Origin: Paraburkholderia unamae
GTDB taxonomy: Bacteria > Pseudomonadota > Gammaproteobacteria > Burkholderiales > Burkholderiaceae
Assembly: GCF_003268775.1 (NCBI RefSeq)
Contig: NZ_QLSU01000004.1
Span: 248,001-312,000, forward strand
Length of the DNA: 64,000 nucleotides
Direction of reading: 5' to 3'
This document shows positions 54,968 through 63,865 of this stretch, one piece after another. The translations under genes and the position numbers were made by a program. How positions within the stretch are numbered: the stretch's first letter is position 1; every line of letters begins with the position of its first letter. The notes under the pieces were generated by a model, which had not been told where the DNA came from, ran no database searches, and worked only from the letters and a program-made list of their open reading frames with translations.

Positions 54968-55270
54968 TTACTTGCGTCGCGGATGAAACGTGACGGGTTG
55001 CGCGCCGGAAGCTTCGTCGGAGGTCGGCGACGGTCCGCAGGTTCCGCACGTGCCACAACCGTCGCCGCAATCGCCGGTCGCGCCTTTGGGCTGCACGAAG
55101 CGTCCGAGCCGCTGCGCGAGCGCGCCGCGTTGCGGGCGCAGCAGCGCGGCGGCGAGCGCGGCCTGCGCGCGCGTGGCCGTTTTGGGCGCGAGCTTGCGTG
55201 CCGTGTAGAGTAGGCTCGCGGCAACGAGCAGCGCGATTACCGCATATTGCGCAACGAGTCCGGCGCTCAT
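54968..55270 (-). CDS. FeoB-associated Cys-rich membrane protein
   Basis: A 100-residue protein with one N-terminal helix (about 6-24) and a cytoplasmic tail ending in the cysteine-rich stretch GDCGDGCGTCGTCG. Its ATG overlaps the feoB stop by four bases (ATGA), so it is the third gene of feoABX. Small Cys-rich partners of FeoB are known in several bacteria; here the Cys cluster may bind iron or respond to redox. The exact role is unknown. Confidence 0.83.
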   Translation of the reverse strand: MSAGLVAQYAVIALLVAASLLYTARKLAPKTATRAQAALAAALLRPQRGALAQRLGRFVQPKGATGDCGDGCGTCGTCGPSPTSDEASGAQPVTFHPRRK

Positions 55271-57129
55271 ACGAAGTGCCTCGCGATCTGATAGGTGACG
55301 AAGGACGCCGCGTAAGCCACGACGAACATGTAGCCGAACGAGACCACGACCGCGCGCCACGAGCGCGTTTCGCGGCGGATCACGGCGAGCGTGGACATGC
55401 ATTGCGGCGCGAACGCGAACCACACCATCAGCGAGAGTGCGCTCGCCAGCGAGAAGTTATGCGCGAGCGTCTGGCCCAGCGTGACGATATCGCCGTCGCC
55501 GCCGGCCACCGCGTAGACGGTGGCGAGCGCGGCCACCGCCGTTTCGCGCGCGGCGAACGCGGGGATCAGCGAAAGGCTCATCTGCCAGTTGAAGCCGAGC
55601 GGCGCGAACGGCCATTGCAGCGCACGGCCCAGATAGCCGGCGATCGAGTAGTCGATGGCGGGCAGCGTCGCGCCTTCGGGCGGCGAGGGGAACGTGGAGA
55701 TGAACCACATCAGCACCGTGAGCGCGAGGATGATGCCCGTGAGGCGTTTGAGGAAGATCGCGCCGCGCTCCCACAGGCCGATGGCGACGTCGCGTGCGCG
55801 CGGCAGCCGGTATGAGGGCAGTTCCATGAGCAGGGCGTGCTCGCGGCGGTCGCGGCGCAGTTTCTTCATGACCCAGCCCACCATCATCGCGCCCGCGATG
55901 CCCGCCGCATAGAGCGCGAACAGCACGAGCCCTTGCAGGTTGAACACGCCGAAGATCAGGCGGTGCGGAATGAACGCGCCGATCAGCAGCGCATAAACCG
56001 GCAACCGCGCCGAGCAGGTCATGAGCGGCGCGACGAGAATTGTGGCGAGCCGGTCGCGCGGGTCGGAGATGCTGCGCGTGCCCATCACGCCGGGAATCGC
56101 GCACGCGAAGCTGGAGAGCAGCGGAATGAACGAGCGCCCCGTGAGGCCCACGGCCACCATCATGCGGTCGAGCAGAAAGGCCGCGCGCGGCAGATAGCCC
56201 GACTCCTCCAGCACGAGGATGAAGAAGAACAGCACCAGAATTTCGGGCAAAAAGCCCAGCACCGTGCCCACGCCGCCGAACAGCGCGTCGGTCACGAGGC
56301 TGCGCAGCGGCCCGTCGGGCAGCGCCGCGCCCGCCAGCGCGCCGAGCCAGGAGAAGCCGTCGCCGATGGCGTCGGTGAGCGGCTTGCCGAGCGAGTACAC
56401 CGCCTGGAACACGAGAAACATCACGAACGCGAGAATCAGCGGGCCGAGCACGGGATGCAGCGCGAAGCGATCGATGGCGTCGTCGCGCACGTCGGTGGCG
56501 CGCGGCATCGTCACCGCGCCCGCGAGGATTTCGCGCACGGTGGCGTGCAGATCGTCGCCGGCGGCAGCGGGCGTGGCGGGCGTGGCGGCCGTGTGCGGCG
56601 CTGGCGCGCCCGTGCGGTCGATCAGTTCGATCAGCGCCTGCGCGCCGTTGCGCCGCACGGCCACGGTTTCGACCACGGGCATGCCGAGCCGCCGCGCGAG
56701 TTCGGCCACGTTCACTTCGATGCCGCGGCGCTTCGCGGCGTCCATCATGTTGAGCGCGAGCACGATCGGGCGGCCCATGCGCTGCACTTCGAGCACGAAG
56801 CGCAGGTGCAGGCGCAGATTCGTCGCGTCGGCCACGCAGACGATCAGGTCCGGCGCGGCTTCGCCCGGATAGCGGCCGAGCAGCACGTCATGCGTGACGC
56901 GTTCGTCGGGGCTCGTCGATGCGAGACTGTAGGCGCCCGGCAGATCGAGCAGTTGCACCTTGCGGCCCGAGGGCGTGGCGAAACGGCCTTCCTTGCGCTC
57001 GACGGTCACGCCCGCATAGTTGGCCACCTTCTGGCGCGCGCCGGTCAGCAGATTGAAGAGGGCAGTCTTGCCGCAATTGGGATTGCCGACGAGTGCAACG
57101 CGCAGCGGTGTAACGGGGGCCTGGCTCAT
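55267..57129 (-). CDS. feoB: Ferrous iron transporter FeoB
   Basis: FeoB brings Fe2+ across the inner membrane. The 620-residue protein has an N-terminal G-domain with G1 GNPNCGKT (15-22), G2 YAGVTVERK, G3 DLPGAYSL and G4 NMMD, a helical spacer, then the membrane domain with eight or so helices (LPEILVLFFFILVLEESGYLPRAAF is typical). It is shorter than the E. coli protein (773), mainly at the C-terminus. The start overlaps the feoA stop (ATGA). The upstream frame extension is a shadow. Confidence 0.95.
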   Translation of the reverse strand: MSQAPVTPLRVALVGNPNCGKTALFNLLTGARQKVANYAGVTVERKEGRFATPSGRKVQLLDLPGAYSLASTSPDERVTHDVLLGRYPGEAAPDLIVCVADATNLRLHLRFVLEVQRMGRPIVLALNMMDAAKRRGIEVNVAELARRLGMPVVETVAVRRNGAQALIELIDRTGAPAPHTAATPATPAAAGDDLHATVREILAGAVTMPRATDVRDDAIDRFALHPVLGPLILAFVMFLVFQAVYSLGKPLTDAIGDGFSWLGALAGAALPDGPLRSLVTDALFGGVGTVLGFLPEILVLFFFILVLEESGYLPRAAFLLDRMMVAVGLTGRSFIPLLSSFACAIPGVMGTRSISDPRDRLATILVAPLMTCSARLPVYALLIGAFIPHRLIFGVFNLQGLVLFALYAAGIAGAMMVGWVMKKLRRDRREHALLMELPSYRLPRARDVAIGLWERGAIFLKRLTGIILALTVLMWFISTFPSPPEGATLPAIDYSIAGYLGRALQWPFAPLGFNWQMSLSLIPAFAARETAVAALATVYAVAGGDGDIVTLGQTLAHNFSLASALSLMVWFAFAPQCMSTLAVIRRETRSWRAVVVSFGYMFVVAYAASFVTYQIARHFV

Positions 57130-57383
57130 CGGGCGGACTCCTCGCTTGCGGGCAGCGTCACGCTCACGCGCTGCGCTTCCGCGCGGCGCAGGGCGAAGCG
57201 GGTCGAGCCGATCTGCACGAGCAGCGGGTCGGCGCCCCAGGGGGCGCGCGCCACCACGCGCACGGGCTCGCCGGGCACGAAGCCGAGATCGCGCAGGCGC
57301 TGCGCGATCGGGTCGGGCGCATGGATATCCTCGACGCGCTCCACGAGGGCGGTCGCTCCTTTGGACAGATCGGTCAGACGCAT
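57126..57383 (-). CDS. feoA: Ferrous iron transport protein FeoA
   Basis: An 85-residue SH3-like cytoplasmic partner of FeoB, with the core QRLRDLGFVPGEPVRVVARAPWGADPLLVQIGSTRFALRRAEAQ. It is the first gene of feoAB and the Cys-rich third gene. A 19-bp Fur-box-like palindrome lies 23 bases upstream of the start, so iron repression is likely. Confidence 0.93.
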   Translation of the reverse strand: MRLTDLSKGATALVERVEDIHAPDPIAQRLRDLGFVPGEPVRVVARAPWGADPLLVQIGSTRFALRRAEAQRVSVTLPASEESAR

Positions 57384-57405
57384 GGGGACTTGCCTGCTTA
57401 CAACA

Positions 57406-57424
57406 AATGAGAACTGTTCTCATT
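57406..57424. promoter_or_regulatory. Fur-box-like palindrome upstream of feoA
   Basis: AATGAGAACTGTTCTCATT is a perfect 19-bp palindrome with one central base, the length and AT-flanked form of a Fur box, 23 bases before feoA. Another inverted repeat, TTGATA-N9-TATCAA at 57616-57636, lies about 190 bases further upstream and could be a second site. The rest of 57384-57712 shows no gene. Confidence 0.75.
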
Positions 57425-57712
57425 GTAGCGGCAGCACGGCGCGTGTGGCGACAAATGCGCCATCGGCGAGATGGCGCGGGGCGCAAAGCGGCCGTCCATG
57501 CGGGGATGCGGTCGCAAGTGCGCGCATTTGTCGCGGAGAAGCCTGTGATGCAAACGTCGCTCGATCCAGGCGCTACGGAAACATGCGGCACGATCGGCCG
57601 GTCTCGAAAGTCCTGTTGATAAGTAATGCGTATCAATAGGTGTCGAGCCGGTCGACCATTCGGAGCGTATTTGAGCGGCCGCGCGTCGAGGCGCTCACGT
57701 TGCGCAACCGGC

Positions 57713-59176
57713 TCAGATCGTCGGCCCCGGCAAGCTGCCGAGGATTTGCTCGAAGGCCAGTCCGATGGCGAGCAGCCTGCGGTCGCTGCCAAGCGGCCCG
57801 TCGAGTTCGAGCCCGACGGGCAGGCGCGCGGCGGTGAGGCCCGCGGGCAGCGCGAGGCCCGGAATACCGGCGTTGCTGGCCGGGTCGGTGTTGCGCAGGT
57901 AGGCCTCCATCTCGTCGATCGGCGACCCGCCGTCGATCGAGACGCGCGACGACCCGTTCAACTCGTCGAGCGGCGCGGCGGCGAGCCGCGTGGTGGGAAA
58001 GAGCAGCGCGTCGAGCCCGTTTGCCGAGAAGGTTTGCGCGTAGAGCTGCTGAAGGCGCGGGCGCCACACCGTCATCGCGCTCTGGTAGTCGCCGCCGCGC
58101 GCGTCGGCGAGCACGGCGTCGTAGGCCGCGCGCACGTCGGGGCTTGCGATGCGCGCCGCGACCTCGGCCACGCTGCGCGCGGGCGCGTGGTTCGCAGCGA
58201 GCCACGCCGCGAGGTCATCGATCGGCTCATGCAGCGCGATTGCGTAGCTCACCCGGTCGTTGAGCGCGAGCAGCTCGCCCATCTCGACGGGCACGATGCA
58301 GACACCGGCCGCTTCGAGCTTCGCGAGCGCCTCGCGCGCCACGTCTTCGAGCGCGGTTTCGAGCCCTTCCCAAAGCGGCGCGGGCAGGCCGATGCGCAGG
58401 TTGGTCACGGCCGCCTGCGCGAGCGGCCCGTGTCCCGTGATCACCGCGTCGAGCATCGCCACGTCCGCGACGGTGCGCGCCATCGGGCCGACGGTGTCGC
58501 GCGTATGGCTGATCGGCACGACGGCCAGCGGGTCGTGATAGCGGCGCTGCGTGGCGCCGTCGCCCACGCTCGGGCGCAAGCCGACGATGCCGCACAGCGC
58601 GGCGGGAATGCGCGTGGAGCCGCCCGTGTCGGTGCCGAGTCCCGCGGGCGCGATGCGCGCGGCGATGGCCGCCGCCGTGCCGCCCGAGGAGCCGCCGGGA
58701 ATGCGCTCGGGGTCGTACGGGTTGCGCACCGGGCCCGCGTGCGGCGCGAGATTCGTGCTCGTGATGCCGAACGCGAGTTCGTGCATGTTGGCCTTGCCGA
58801 GCAGGATCGCGCCGGCGTCGACGAGCCGCTGCACCGAAGGCGCATGGCGCGCGGGCAGGAAGCCTTCGAGCGCGGGCGTGCCCGCCGAGGTTTGCAGCGC
58901 GCGCGTATTGATGTTGTCCTTCACGACCACGGGCAGGCCCGCGAGCGGCAGATGCGCGCGCTCGTTGGGCCCGAGCGCGTCGATGCGCTGCGCGGCCGCG
59001 AGCGCGCCTTCCACGTCGAGCACGGTGAGCGCGTTGAGATTCGCGAGCGCCTGGGCGCGGGCGATCAGCGTGGCGACATAGTCGGCGGCCTTGAGCTGCC
59101 CCGAGCGGATCGCCTCGACAGCCTGGCTTGCGCTCAGTTCGAGTTGCCGGTCGACAGTCCATGCGGTCAAGCTCAT
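57713..59176 (-). CDS. Amidase-signature enzyme (indoleacetamide-hydrolase-like)
   Basis: A 487-residue amidase with the Ser-cisSer-Lys triad region: Lys in VVVKDNIN, the GGSSGGTAAAIAARI loop, and the catalytic Ser in GTDTGGSTRIPAALCG. The overall pattern resembles indoleacetamide/mandelamide hydrolases, but substrates cannot be set by sequence alone. ATG 59176 has AGGAGG eight bases upstream. It lies between feoA and a ferritin-like gene with no clear pathway link. Confidence 0.88.
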   Translation of the reverse strand: MSLTAWTVDRQLELSASQAVEAIRSGQLKAADYVATLIARAQALANLNALTVLDVEGALAAAQRIDALGPNERAHLPLAGLPVVVKDNINTRALQTSAGTPALEGFLPARHAPSVQRLVDAGAILLGKANMHELAFGITSTNLAPHAGPVRNPYDPERIPGGSSGGTAAAIAARIAPAGLGTDTGGSTRIPAALCGIVGLRPSVGDGATQRRYHDPLAVVPISHTRDTVGPMARTVADVAMLDAVITGHGPLAQAAVTNLRIGLPAPLWEGLETALEDVAREALAKLEAAGVCIVPVEMGELLALNDRVSYAIALHEPIDDLAAWLAANHAPARSVAEVAARIASPDVRAAYDAVLADARGGDYQSAMTVWRPRLQQLYAQTFSANGLDALLFPTTRLAAAPLDELNGSSRVSIDGGSPIDEMEAYLRNTDPASNAGIPGLALPAGLTAARLPVGLELDGPLGSDRRLLAIGLAFEQILGSLPGPTI

Positions 59177-59230
59177 GCAAACGTCCTCCTGGTGCGTCCG
59201 CCCGGTCGTGAAAATCGTACGGAGAGCGGA

Positions 59231-60151
59231 CTATTTCTTGATGAAGCGTAGCGCGAAGCGCGCGAGCGCGGGCACCAGCGTTGGGCGCAGCAGGCGCGGA
59301 TCGTAGCCGCTCATGCGCTCGTCGTTTTCCTTCAGGCACAGCTCGATCATCTCGTGCGGCTTGAGCGCGTCGCCCAGCACCTCGCGGTTCGCGGGCAGGA
59401 AGTTCGAGTCGTGCGCGACGCCGTTGGCGTCGATGCCGCGCGCGATCGCAAGGCGCTCCCACACCAGCATGAACCAGATGCCGGCCACGCGCACCGAGTG
59501 CCACGGCCTGCGCCACCACGGCATGGTCTTGCGATACCAGGCCACCCAGTTCACGAAGAAGAGGATGTGGCGCGCCTCTTCCTGGATCACGGGCTCGAAG
59601 GTTTCGACGAGGTCCGCCGGAAAGAAGCCCGAGCGCTGTGCCGAGCGAAAGAGGCCGAACGCGAAGAAGCTGTCGATGCACTCGCTGTAGCCCGTGAACA
59701 TCCACGCCCACTCGGCCTTTTTGGGCGGCGGGTATGCGGGTTCAGGCGCAAGTTCGATGCCGTAGGCGCGCACGAGGTGCGAGAGCACGACCTTGTGGCG
59801 CGCTTCCTCGGCGGCGTCCATTTCGATCGCTTCGCGCAGCAGCGGATGGTTCACGGTTTGCGCGTAGGTCTGCACGCGGATCGACGCGCGGCCTTCGGTC
59901 TGCACCGCGATGTCCCAGATCGGCAGGGACGTGAGACGCCTGAGCGCGTCGGGTTCGAGCCTCGGCCAGTCGAGCACGGCGGGGCGGTAGGGATCGTGGG
60001 TGTCGAGCAGCATCCGGCAGAACATCCTGCGGTGTTCATCCGATCCGATCGTGATGGGCCCTGCCGTGTCGTGAGTCCAGCGCCGCAGCGCTGCGTCCTG
60101 GTCAGAGACGAAGGCCGCGCCTTCGTCCGGATGCGTCAGGGTTTCGGACAT
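59231..60151 (-). CDS. Ferritin-like diiron protein, function unknown
   Basis: A 306-residue protein with two copies of a diiron ligand motif, EMDAAEEARH (about residue 111) and EPVIQEEARH (about 189), each E-x3-EE-x-RH. This makes a four-helix ferritin-like diiron site likely. The protein has no signal peptide. A hydrophobic helix near residue 225 (VAGIWFMLVWERLA) is part of the bundle or binds the membrane. Many such proteins are oxidases or hydroxylases. The family name is not certain. Confidence 0.8.
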   Translation of the reverse strand: MSETLTHPDEGAAFVSDQDAALRRWTHDTAGPITIGSDEHRRMFCRMLLDTHDPYRPAVLDWPRLEPDALRRLTSLPIWDIAVQTEGRASIRVQTYAQTVNHPLLREAIEMDAAEEARHKVVLSHLVRAYGIELAPEPAYPPPKKAEWAWMFTGYSECIDSFFAFGLFRSAQRSGFFPADLVETFEPVIQEEARHILFFVNWVAWYRKTMPWWRRPWHSVRVAGIWFMLVWERLAIARGIDANGVAHDSNFLPANREVLGDALKPHEMIELCLKENDERMSGYDPRLLRPTLVPALARFALRFIKK

Positions 60152-60215
60152 GGAGCATCAAAATGAAGGAGGGTATGACTCCTATTCTGTCACATTCGTA
60201 AGGAAGCAGGCGGCG

Positions 60216-60431
60216 TCACGCGCAGCGGCGCTGGTCGTCGATCCACATGCGTGCCCATCGGCACGCGTAGGCGAGTGCATGTCTTTCATCGAAAAAGTAG
60301 TCGAGGGCGTCGAACGAATGCTGGGCGCCCGGCTGTGTGCCGATGATGAGATTGGCTGCGAACAGCCCGTTGGGGAGCTGCTGCGCGCTGGGGGCTACGA
60401 CGTAGCCTTTGTAGCGTAATGGTGTGTGCAT
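60216..60431 (-). CDS. Small hypothetical protein, 71 residues
   Basis: The protein starts at ATG 60431 (MHTPLRYKGYVVAPSAQQLPNGLFAANL) and ends in a Trp/Arg-rich stretch (ACRWARMWIDDQ). The beta-strand-like start and helical end resemble a small conserved Burkholderia protein group with the phrase YKGY-x-V-x-PSA, as I recall it. AGGAA precedes the start. There is no signal peptide. The 269 bases from 60432 to 60700 upstream show no gene. Confidence 0.6.
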   Translation of the reverse strand: MHTPLRYKGYVVAPSAQQLPNGLFAANLIIGTQPGAQHSFDALDYFFDERHALAYACRWARMWIDDQRRCA

Positions 60432-60700
60432 GGCCGCGCTTCCTGCTGCATTCCGACGTCTCCGGCCGCCTCTCGACGATGGGCGTCGAGGCGAACTCCG
60501 GATGCGGCTCCAATGTGGACTGGCGCACGGCGGGCGTCTGTGGGATGGCGCACGCGGTGCGCGCCGTGCAACGCCTGCAATGTGGGTTAGGGAACGTTCG
60601 CGCCCGCGCGCGGGCGGCAGCGCGCATGCGGGGTGGGGTGGCGGCCTGCCGGGTTTCCGGCGAGTACGCGGTGCGCCGGTACTGACCGGCGCAGCGAGGA

Positions 60701-61372
60701 TCAGACCGCGAGGCTCAGGCGCTTTTCGCTGCGCGGCGCGTTGGCCGCATGCGCGCCGTGCCCGGTGTTCGCAAGCGGCGCCGCATGCTGGCCGCCGAAC
60801 GCGAGCGCGAATTGCGCCGCCTGCCGGCCCACTGTGGCGAGCTGCTCGGCGACCTTGGCGTCGGAGCACTGATGCGCGCTCTCGAAGCGCGTTTCGAGCG
60901 TGTTGATGCCCGCGCCGAACGGCGTGGGCCAGCCGCGCAAGGCATGCACGATCGAGCGCAGCGAGGTCAGCACCGAACCTGCGGCCTGCCAGCCGTAGGC
61001 CGTGACGATGCAGCCCACGGCACGGCCGTCCAGATACGGGCGATCGTCGGCGCGGAGTTCTTCGAGCGTATCTAGCGCGTTCTTCACGAGGCCGGAAACG
61101 CCGCCGTGATAGCCGGGCGTTGCGATGATCATGGCGTCGGCGGCGCGCACGGCTTCGATCAGTTCGAGCTGTGCGTCGGTGCGCGTGGGATCTTCGGGGG
61201 CGTAGTGCGGCAGCGTGTGCAGGAACGTGCCGCCGAACAGCTGCGTGCGTGCGCCCGCTTCTTCGGCGCCGCGCAGCGCGAAACTGAGCGCGCGTTCGGT
61301 CGACGAGGCGGCGCGCGTGGTGCCGCCGATGCCGACCACGAGCGGGCGGCGTTGCGAGTCGGAAATGCTCAA
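60701..61372 (-). CDS. NADPH-dependent FMN reductase (flavodoxin fold)
   Basis: A 223-residue flavodoxin-like protein. The FMN phosphate loop GIGGTTRAASSTERAL is at residues about 15-30, and the segment ATPGYHGGVSGLVKNALDTLEEL is the typical FMN-contacting loop of SsuE/ArsH-type reductases. It would supply reduced FMN or reduce quinones. The frame runs on to 61489, but TTG 61372 has GGGAG seven bases upstream and gives the normal family length; ATG 61441 is a less likely choice. The C-terminal extension of about 40 residues is unusual. Confidence 0.85.
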   Translation of the reverse strand: MSISDSQRRPLVVGIGGTTRAASSTERALSFALRGAEEAGARTQLFGGTFLHTLPHYAPEDPTRTDAQLELIEAVRAADAMIIATPGYHGGVSGLVKNALDTLEELRADDRPYLDGRAVGCIVTAYGWQAAGSVLTSLRSIVHALRGWPTPFGAGINTLETRFESAHQCSDAKVAEQLATVGRQAAQFALAFGGQHAAPLANTGHGAHAANAPRSEKRLSLAV

Positions 61373-61762
61373 GAGGTGCTCCCGGAATTGCGGTGGAACG
61401 CGCCTCGCGCGTCCTCGATAAACGAAGCCTGGAACCGCCATCTTAGAGAGCGCGCCGCGCGCCGCGAAACGACTTTTTGTTCTAACCATATACCGGGGAC
61501 GCCTTGTTACGTGGCGCGGCGCGGGCCGATATGCATATGCGTAACCATTGGTTGGCCCCCCGACGGGCCGTGGCTAAGATGAACCTGTCTCCTCCATGAC
61601 ATCTCCTTGACATGGGATTCGGCCCCGCACACTCCGGTGACGGGGCTATTTTTTTTCCGGAGACGGGAAGCGCAGGCGAGGCGGCGAAGGGCGCCGCTCG
61701 AACTGGCTTGTGTGCGACTTGGGCGTGGCTTGCGTGTGCCTTGCGTGTGGCCCGAGCGGCGC
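61373..61762. promoter_or_regulatory. Intergenic region with an orphan plus-strand terminator
   Basis: Genes on both sides run on the minus strand, yet at 61622-61657 there is a GCCCCG/CGGGGC stem followed by eight T on the plus strand. A weak promoter-like pair (TTGTTA at 61504-61509 and GATATG at 61528-61533) precedes it. The palindrome AACCA-T-TGGTT lies at 61543-61553. No protein gene is seen. The layout could encode a small RNA of about 120 bases. Confidence 0.4.
61622..61657 (+). terminator. Orphan Rho-independent terminator (plus strand)
   Basis: The stem GCCCCG (61622-61627) with CGGGGC (61641-61646) and a 13-base loop is followed by TATT and a run of T to 61656. No plus-strand gene ends nearby. 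Confidence 0.7.
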
Positions 61763-62149
61763 TTACTGGGCGCGCAGCGGCGTTTGCGTGCGCTTGAGCG
61801 GCGCGCGGTAGCTCACCGTGAGGATATTGCCGTCCGGGCCGATTTGCGGCGGGATGGCGGGTGTGCGGTCGTTGCCGGGCGCCGTGCGCACCGGCGCGCC
61901 GGGCGTGACCGGCAGCGTGGGCGCGGGCGCGCGCATGGCGGGTTCGGCGATCTTGCGCGGTGTGAGCCGGTCGGCGGACGCGAGCTTGTGCTTCGTGCCG
62001 CGATGCGGCTGCGCCTTCTTTGCGGTGGTGTTCGCGTGGGCGCCCGGACTGCGGGCCTCGGGCGGATTCCAGATCTCGATGTAGTGTTCCCCGGCGAGCG
62101 CGGTGGACGCGAGGACGCACAGCAAGGTCCCCGTGATGAAGAATCGCAC
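61763..62149 (-). CDS. Secreted hypothetical protein, 128 residues
   Basis: The gene starts at GTG 62149 with CGGAGAAC upstream. A signal peptide (MRFFITGTLLCVLASTALA) is followed by GEHYIEIWNPPEARSPG, then a basic and proline-rich stretch. The C-terminus ends GPDGNILTVSYRAPLKRTQTPL. Low complexity, Pro/Thr/Ala rich, no recognised domain; likely a periplasmic or surface protein. Upstream (62150-62377) nothing further is seen. Confidence 0.65.
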   Translation of the reverse strand: MRFFITGTLLCVLASTALAGEHYIEIWNPPEARSPGAHANTTAKKAQPHRGTKHKLASADRLTPRKIAEPAMRAPAPTLPVTPGAPVRTAPGNDRTPAIPPQIGPDGNILTVSYRAPLKRTQTPLRAQ

Positions 62150-62377
62150 GTCGTGTTCTCCGTTTCGATGTACAGGCCCGGACCGCGCCATGCTGCGGGG
62201 CGCGAGGCCGGCTGGCACGCCTGAACGGCGGCGTAGCCCGGTGCGGCGACCGGGCGGCACGGATGGCCGGCTGCACGCACTGTACATTCATACAGGCGCT
62301 TATGCAAACGTTTCACGACCTGCGGCGGGTGATCTGTTGCGCGGGCGCGCCGCCCAGGGTTGCCCTACGTCGGGCCC

Positions 62378-63712
62378 TTATGCATCGAGCGCGACGCGGC
62401 CTTCCACGGCCTTCGCGTGCGGGCCCGGGCCGTGTGCGCCAAGCCAGCGCCCGTAGCTGCGCGGCGAGAACGCGAGCGTGAGCGCGATCATCGCGCTGAT
62501 CGAGACGGCGAGCATGACCCACGCGCCGGTGAAGCCGCCGGTGAGGTCGCGCACGCGCCCGGCCACGATGGGCGCGATCGCAGCGATCACGAAGCCCAGC
62601 CCCTGCACAAAGGCGACAAGGCGCGCGGCCACGCGATGGTCCGCCGAATGGTCGAGCGCCGTGACGAGCGAGACCGAAAACGTGCCGCCAAGTCCCGCGC
62701 CCGCCGCCGCGACCCACAGGAGCGGCGCGGCTTCGGGCCAGGCGGCGAGACCGACCACGCCCGCGAGCTGCGCGCAAAGACCCAGCACGAGCCACGGCCG
62801 CCGGTCGGTGAACGCCGCCGCCGCGAGCGGCAGGAGCAGGGCGGCGGCGGCCTGGAACACGGTCATCGCGGCGAGCAGCGAGCCGCTTGCCGCGACGCTC
62901 GCGCCGTGCTGCTGGTAGTAGGCGGGTAGCCACGCAACAAGGCTCGTATAGCCGCCGTTGACGAGTCCGAAATGCAAGCCGAGCGTCCACGCCCGGCGCT
63001 TGCGCCAGACCGGCACGGCTGGGCGCTGGCTGGCGGGTGCGTTCGGCGCGGTCGGTAAGGCGGCTTCTGCCGGCGTGGCGCGCCGCGCGCCGTTGAATCC
63101 CCCGTTCAAGGCGCCCCACACCGCGAGCGCGCCGAGCGCGGGCAACGCCCACACGGCGAGCCCCGCATGCCACGAGCCGCCGATGCGCGCGACCCACGGG
63201 CTCAGGCTCGCGCCAAGGCCGCCGCCGCCCATGATCGATGCCGAGAACAGTCCCATCGCGAGCGGCACGCGCGCGGCGAAGCGTTGCTTCATGACTGCGG
63301 GCAGCAGCGCCTGGATGGCCGCGACGCCTGCGCCCGCCGCGGTGGCCGTGAGCATGAGCGCGCCGCCGCTCGTAGCGAACAGGCGGGCCGCGCAGGCAAC
63401 GGCGATTGCAGCAAGGCCGAGCGCCACGCCGCGCGTCTCGCCAAGGCGGCGCACGAGCATGCCAGTGCCGAACGCGCCGAGACCCATCGCGACGACGGGC
63501 AGGCTGGTGAGGAGCGATGCGCCATAGAAGCTGAGGCCGGTGGCGTCGCGAATGGTCGTCATGAGCGGGCTGATCGACGTGAGCAGCGGCCGCAGATTCA
63601 GGCCGATCGCGACGATGGCCGCGTACCACGCGAGCTCGCCGGCCGTCTCGCTGGCGGGGTTCGGAGGGCGGGGAGTCGAGGTATTGGGGCTCAATTCGGT
63701 CAACCTTTTCAT
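62378..63712 (-). CDS. MFS transporter, CynX/NimT (cyanate/2-nitroimidazole) family
   Basis: A 444-residue, 12-helix transporter. Family landmarks are IVAIGLNLRPLLTSISPLM in helix 1 and GTGMLVRRLGETRGVALGL in the 2-3 loop; LVTALDHSADHRVAARLVAFVQGLGF is typical of helix 9-10. An in-frame ATG at 63730 overlaps a TATAAT box on the same strand, so ATG 63712 is the better start. It is divergent from a GntR-family regulator with operator-like repeats between them, which suggests induction by its substrate. Confidence 0.88.
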   Translation of the reverse strand: MKRLTELSPNTSTPRPPNPASETAGELAWYAAIVAIGLNLRPLLTSISPLMTTIRDATGLSFYGASLLTSLPVVAMGLGAFGTGMLVRRLGETRGVALGLAAIAVACAARLFATSGGALMLTATAAGAGVAAIQALLPAVMKQRFAARVPLAMGLFSASIMGGGGLGASLSPWVARIGGSWHAGLAVWALPALGALAVWGALNGGFNGARRATPAEAALPTAPNAPASQRPAVPVWRKRRAWTLGLHFGLVNGGYTSLVAWLPAYYQQHGASVAASGSLLAAMTVFQAAAALLLPLAAAAFTDRRPWLVLGLCAQLAGVVGLAAWPEAAPLLWVAAAGAGLGGTFSVSLVTALDHSADHRVAARLVAFVQGLGFVIAAIAPIVAGRVRDLTGGFTGAWVMLAVSISAMIALTLAFSPRSYGRWLGAHGPGPHAKAVEGRVALDA

Positions 63713-63722
63713 GCTCGTATGG

Positions 63723-63753
63723 TTGACCATTATACAAAATAATTGTCAACAAT
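63723..63753. promoter_or_regulatory. Promoter and operator-like repeats of the CynX-type gene
   Basis: A TATAAT -10 box (minus strand, 63734-63729) lies within the inverted repeat TTGAC (63723-63727) and GTCAA (63745-63749), and next to ATTGT-CA-ACAAT (63742-63753). The second repeat resembles GntR/FadR-type operators. This puts a regulator over the transporter promoter. Confidence 0.6.
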
Positions 63754-63865
63754 CTGGCTAATGCCGCTATGGCGGACATGAGGGGCCGGGTATGTGCGCG
63801 CCTTTATTTCGTCTCGCCGGGCGGCTCGCTACAATGCGAGCCTGACCCAGCTAGCGCGCCTTCTC

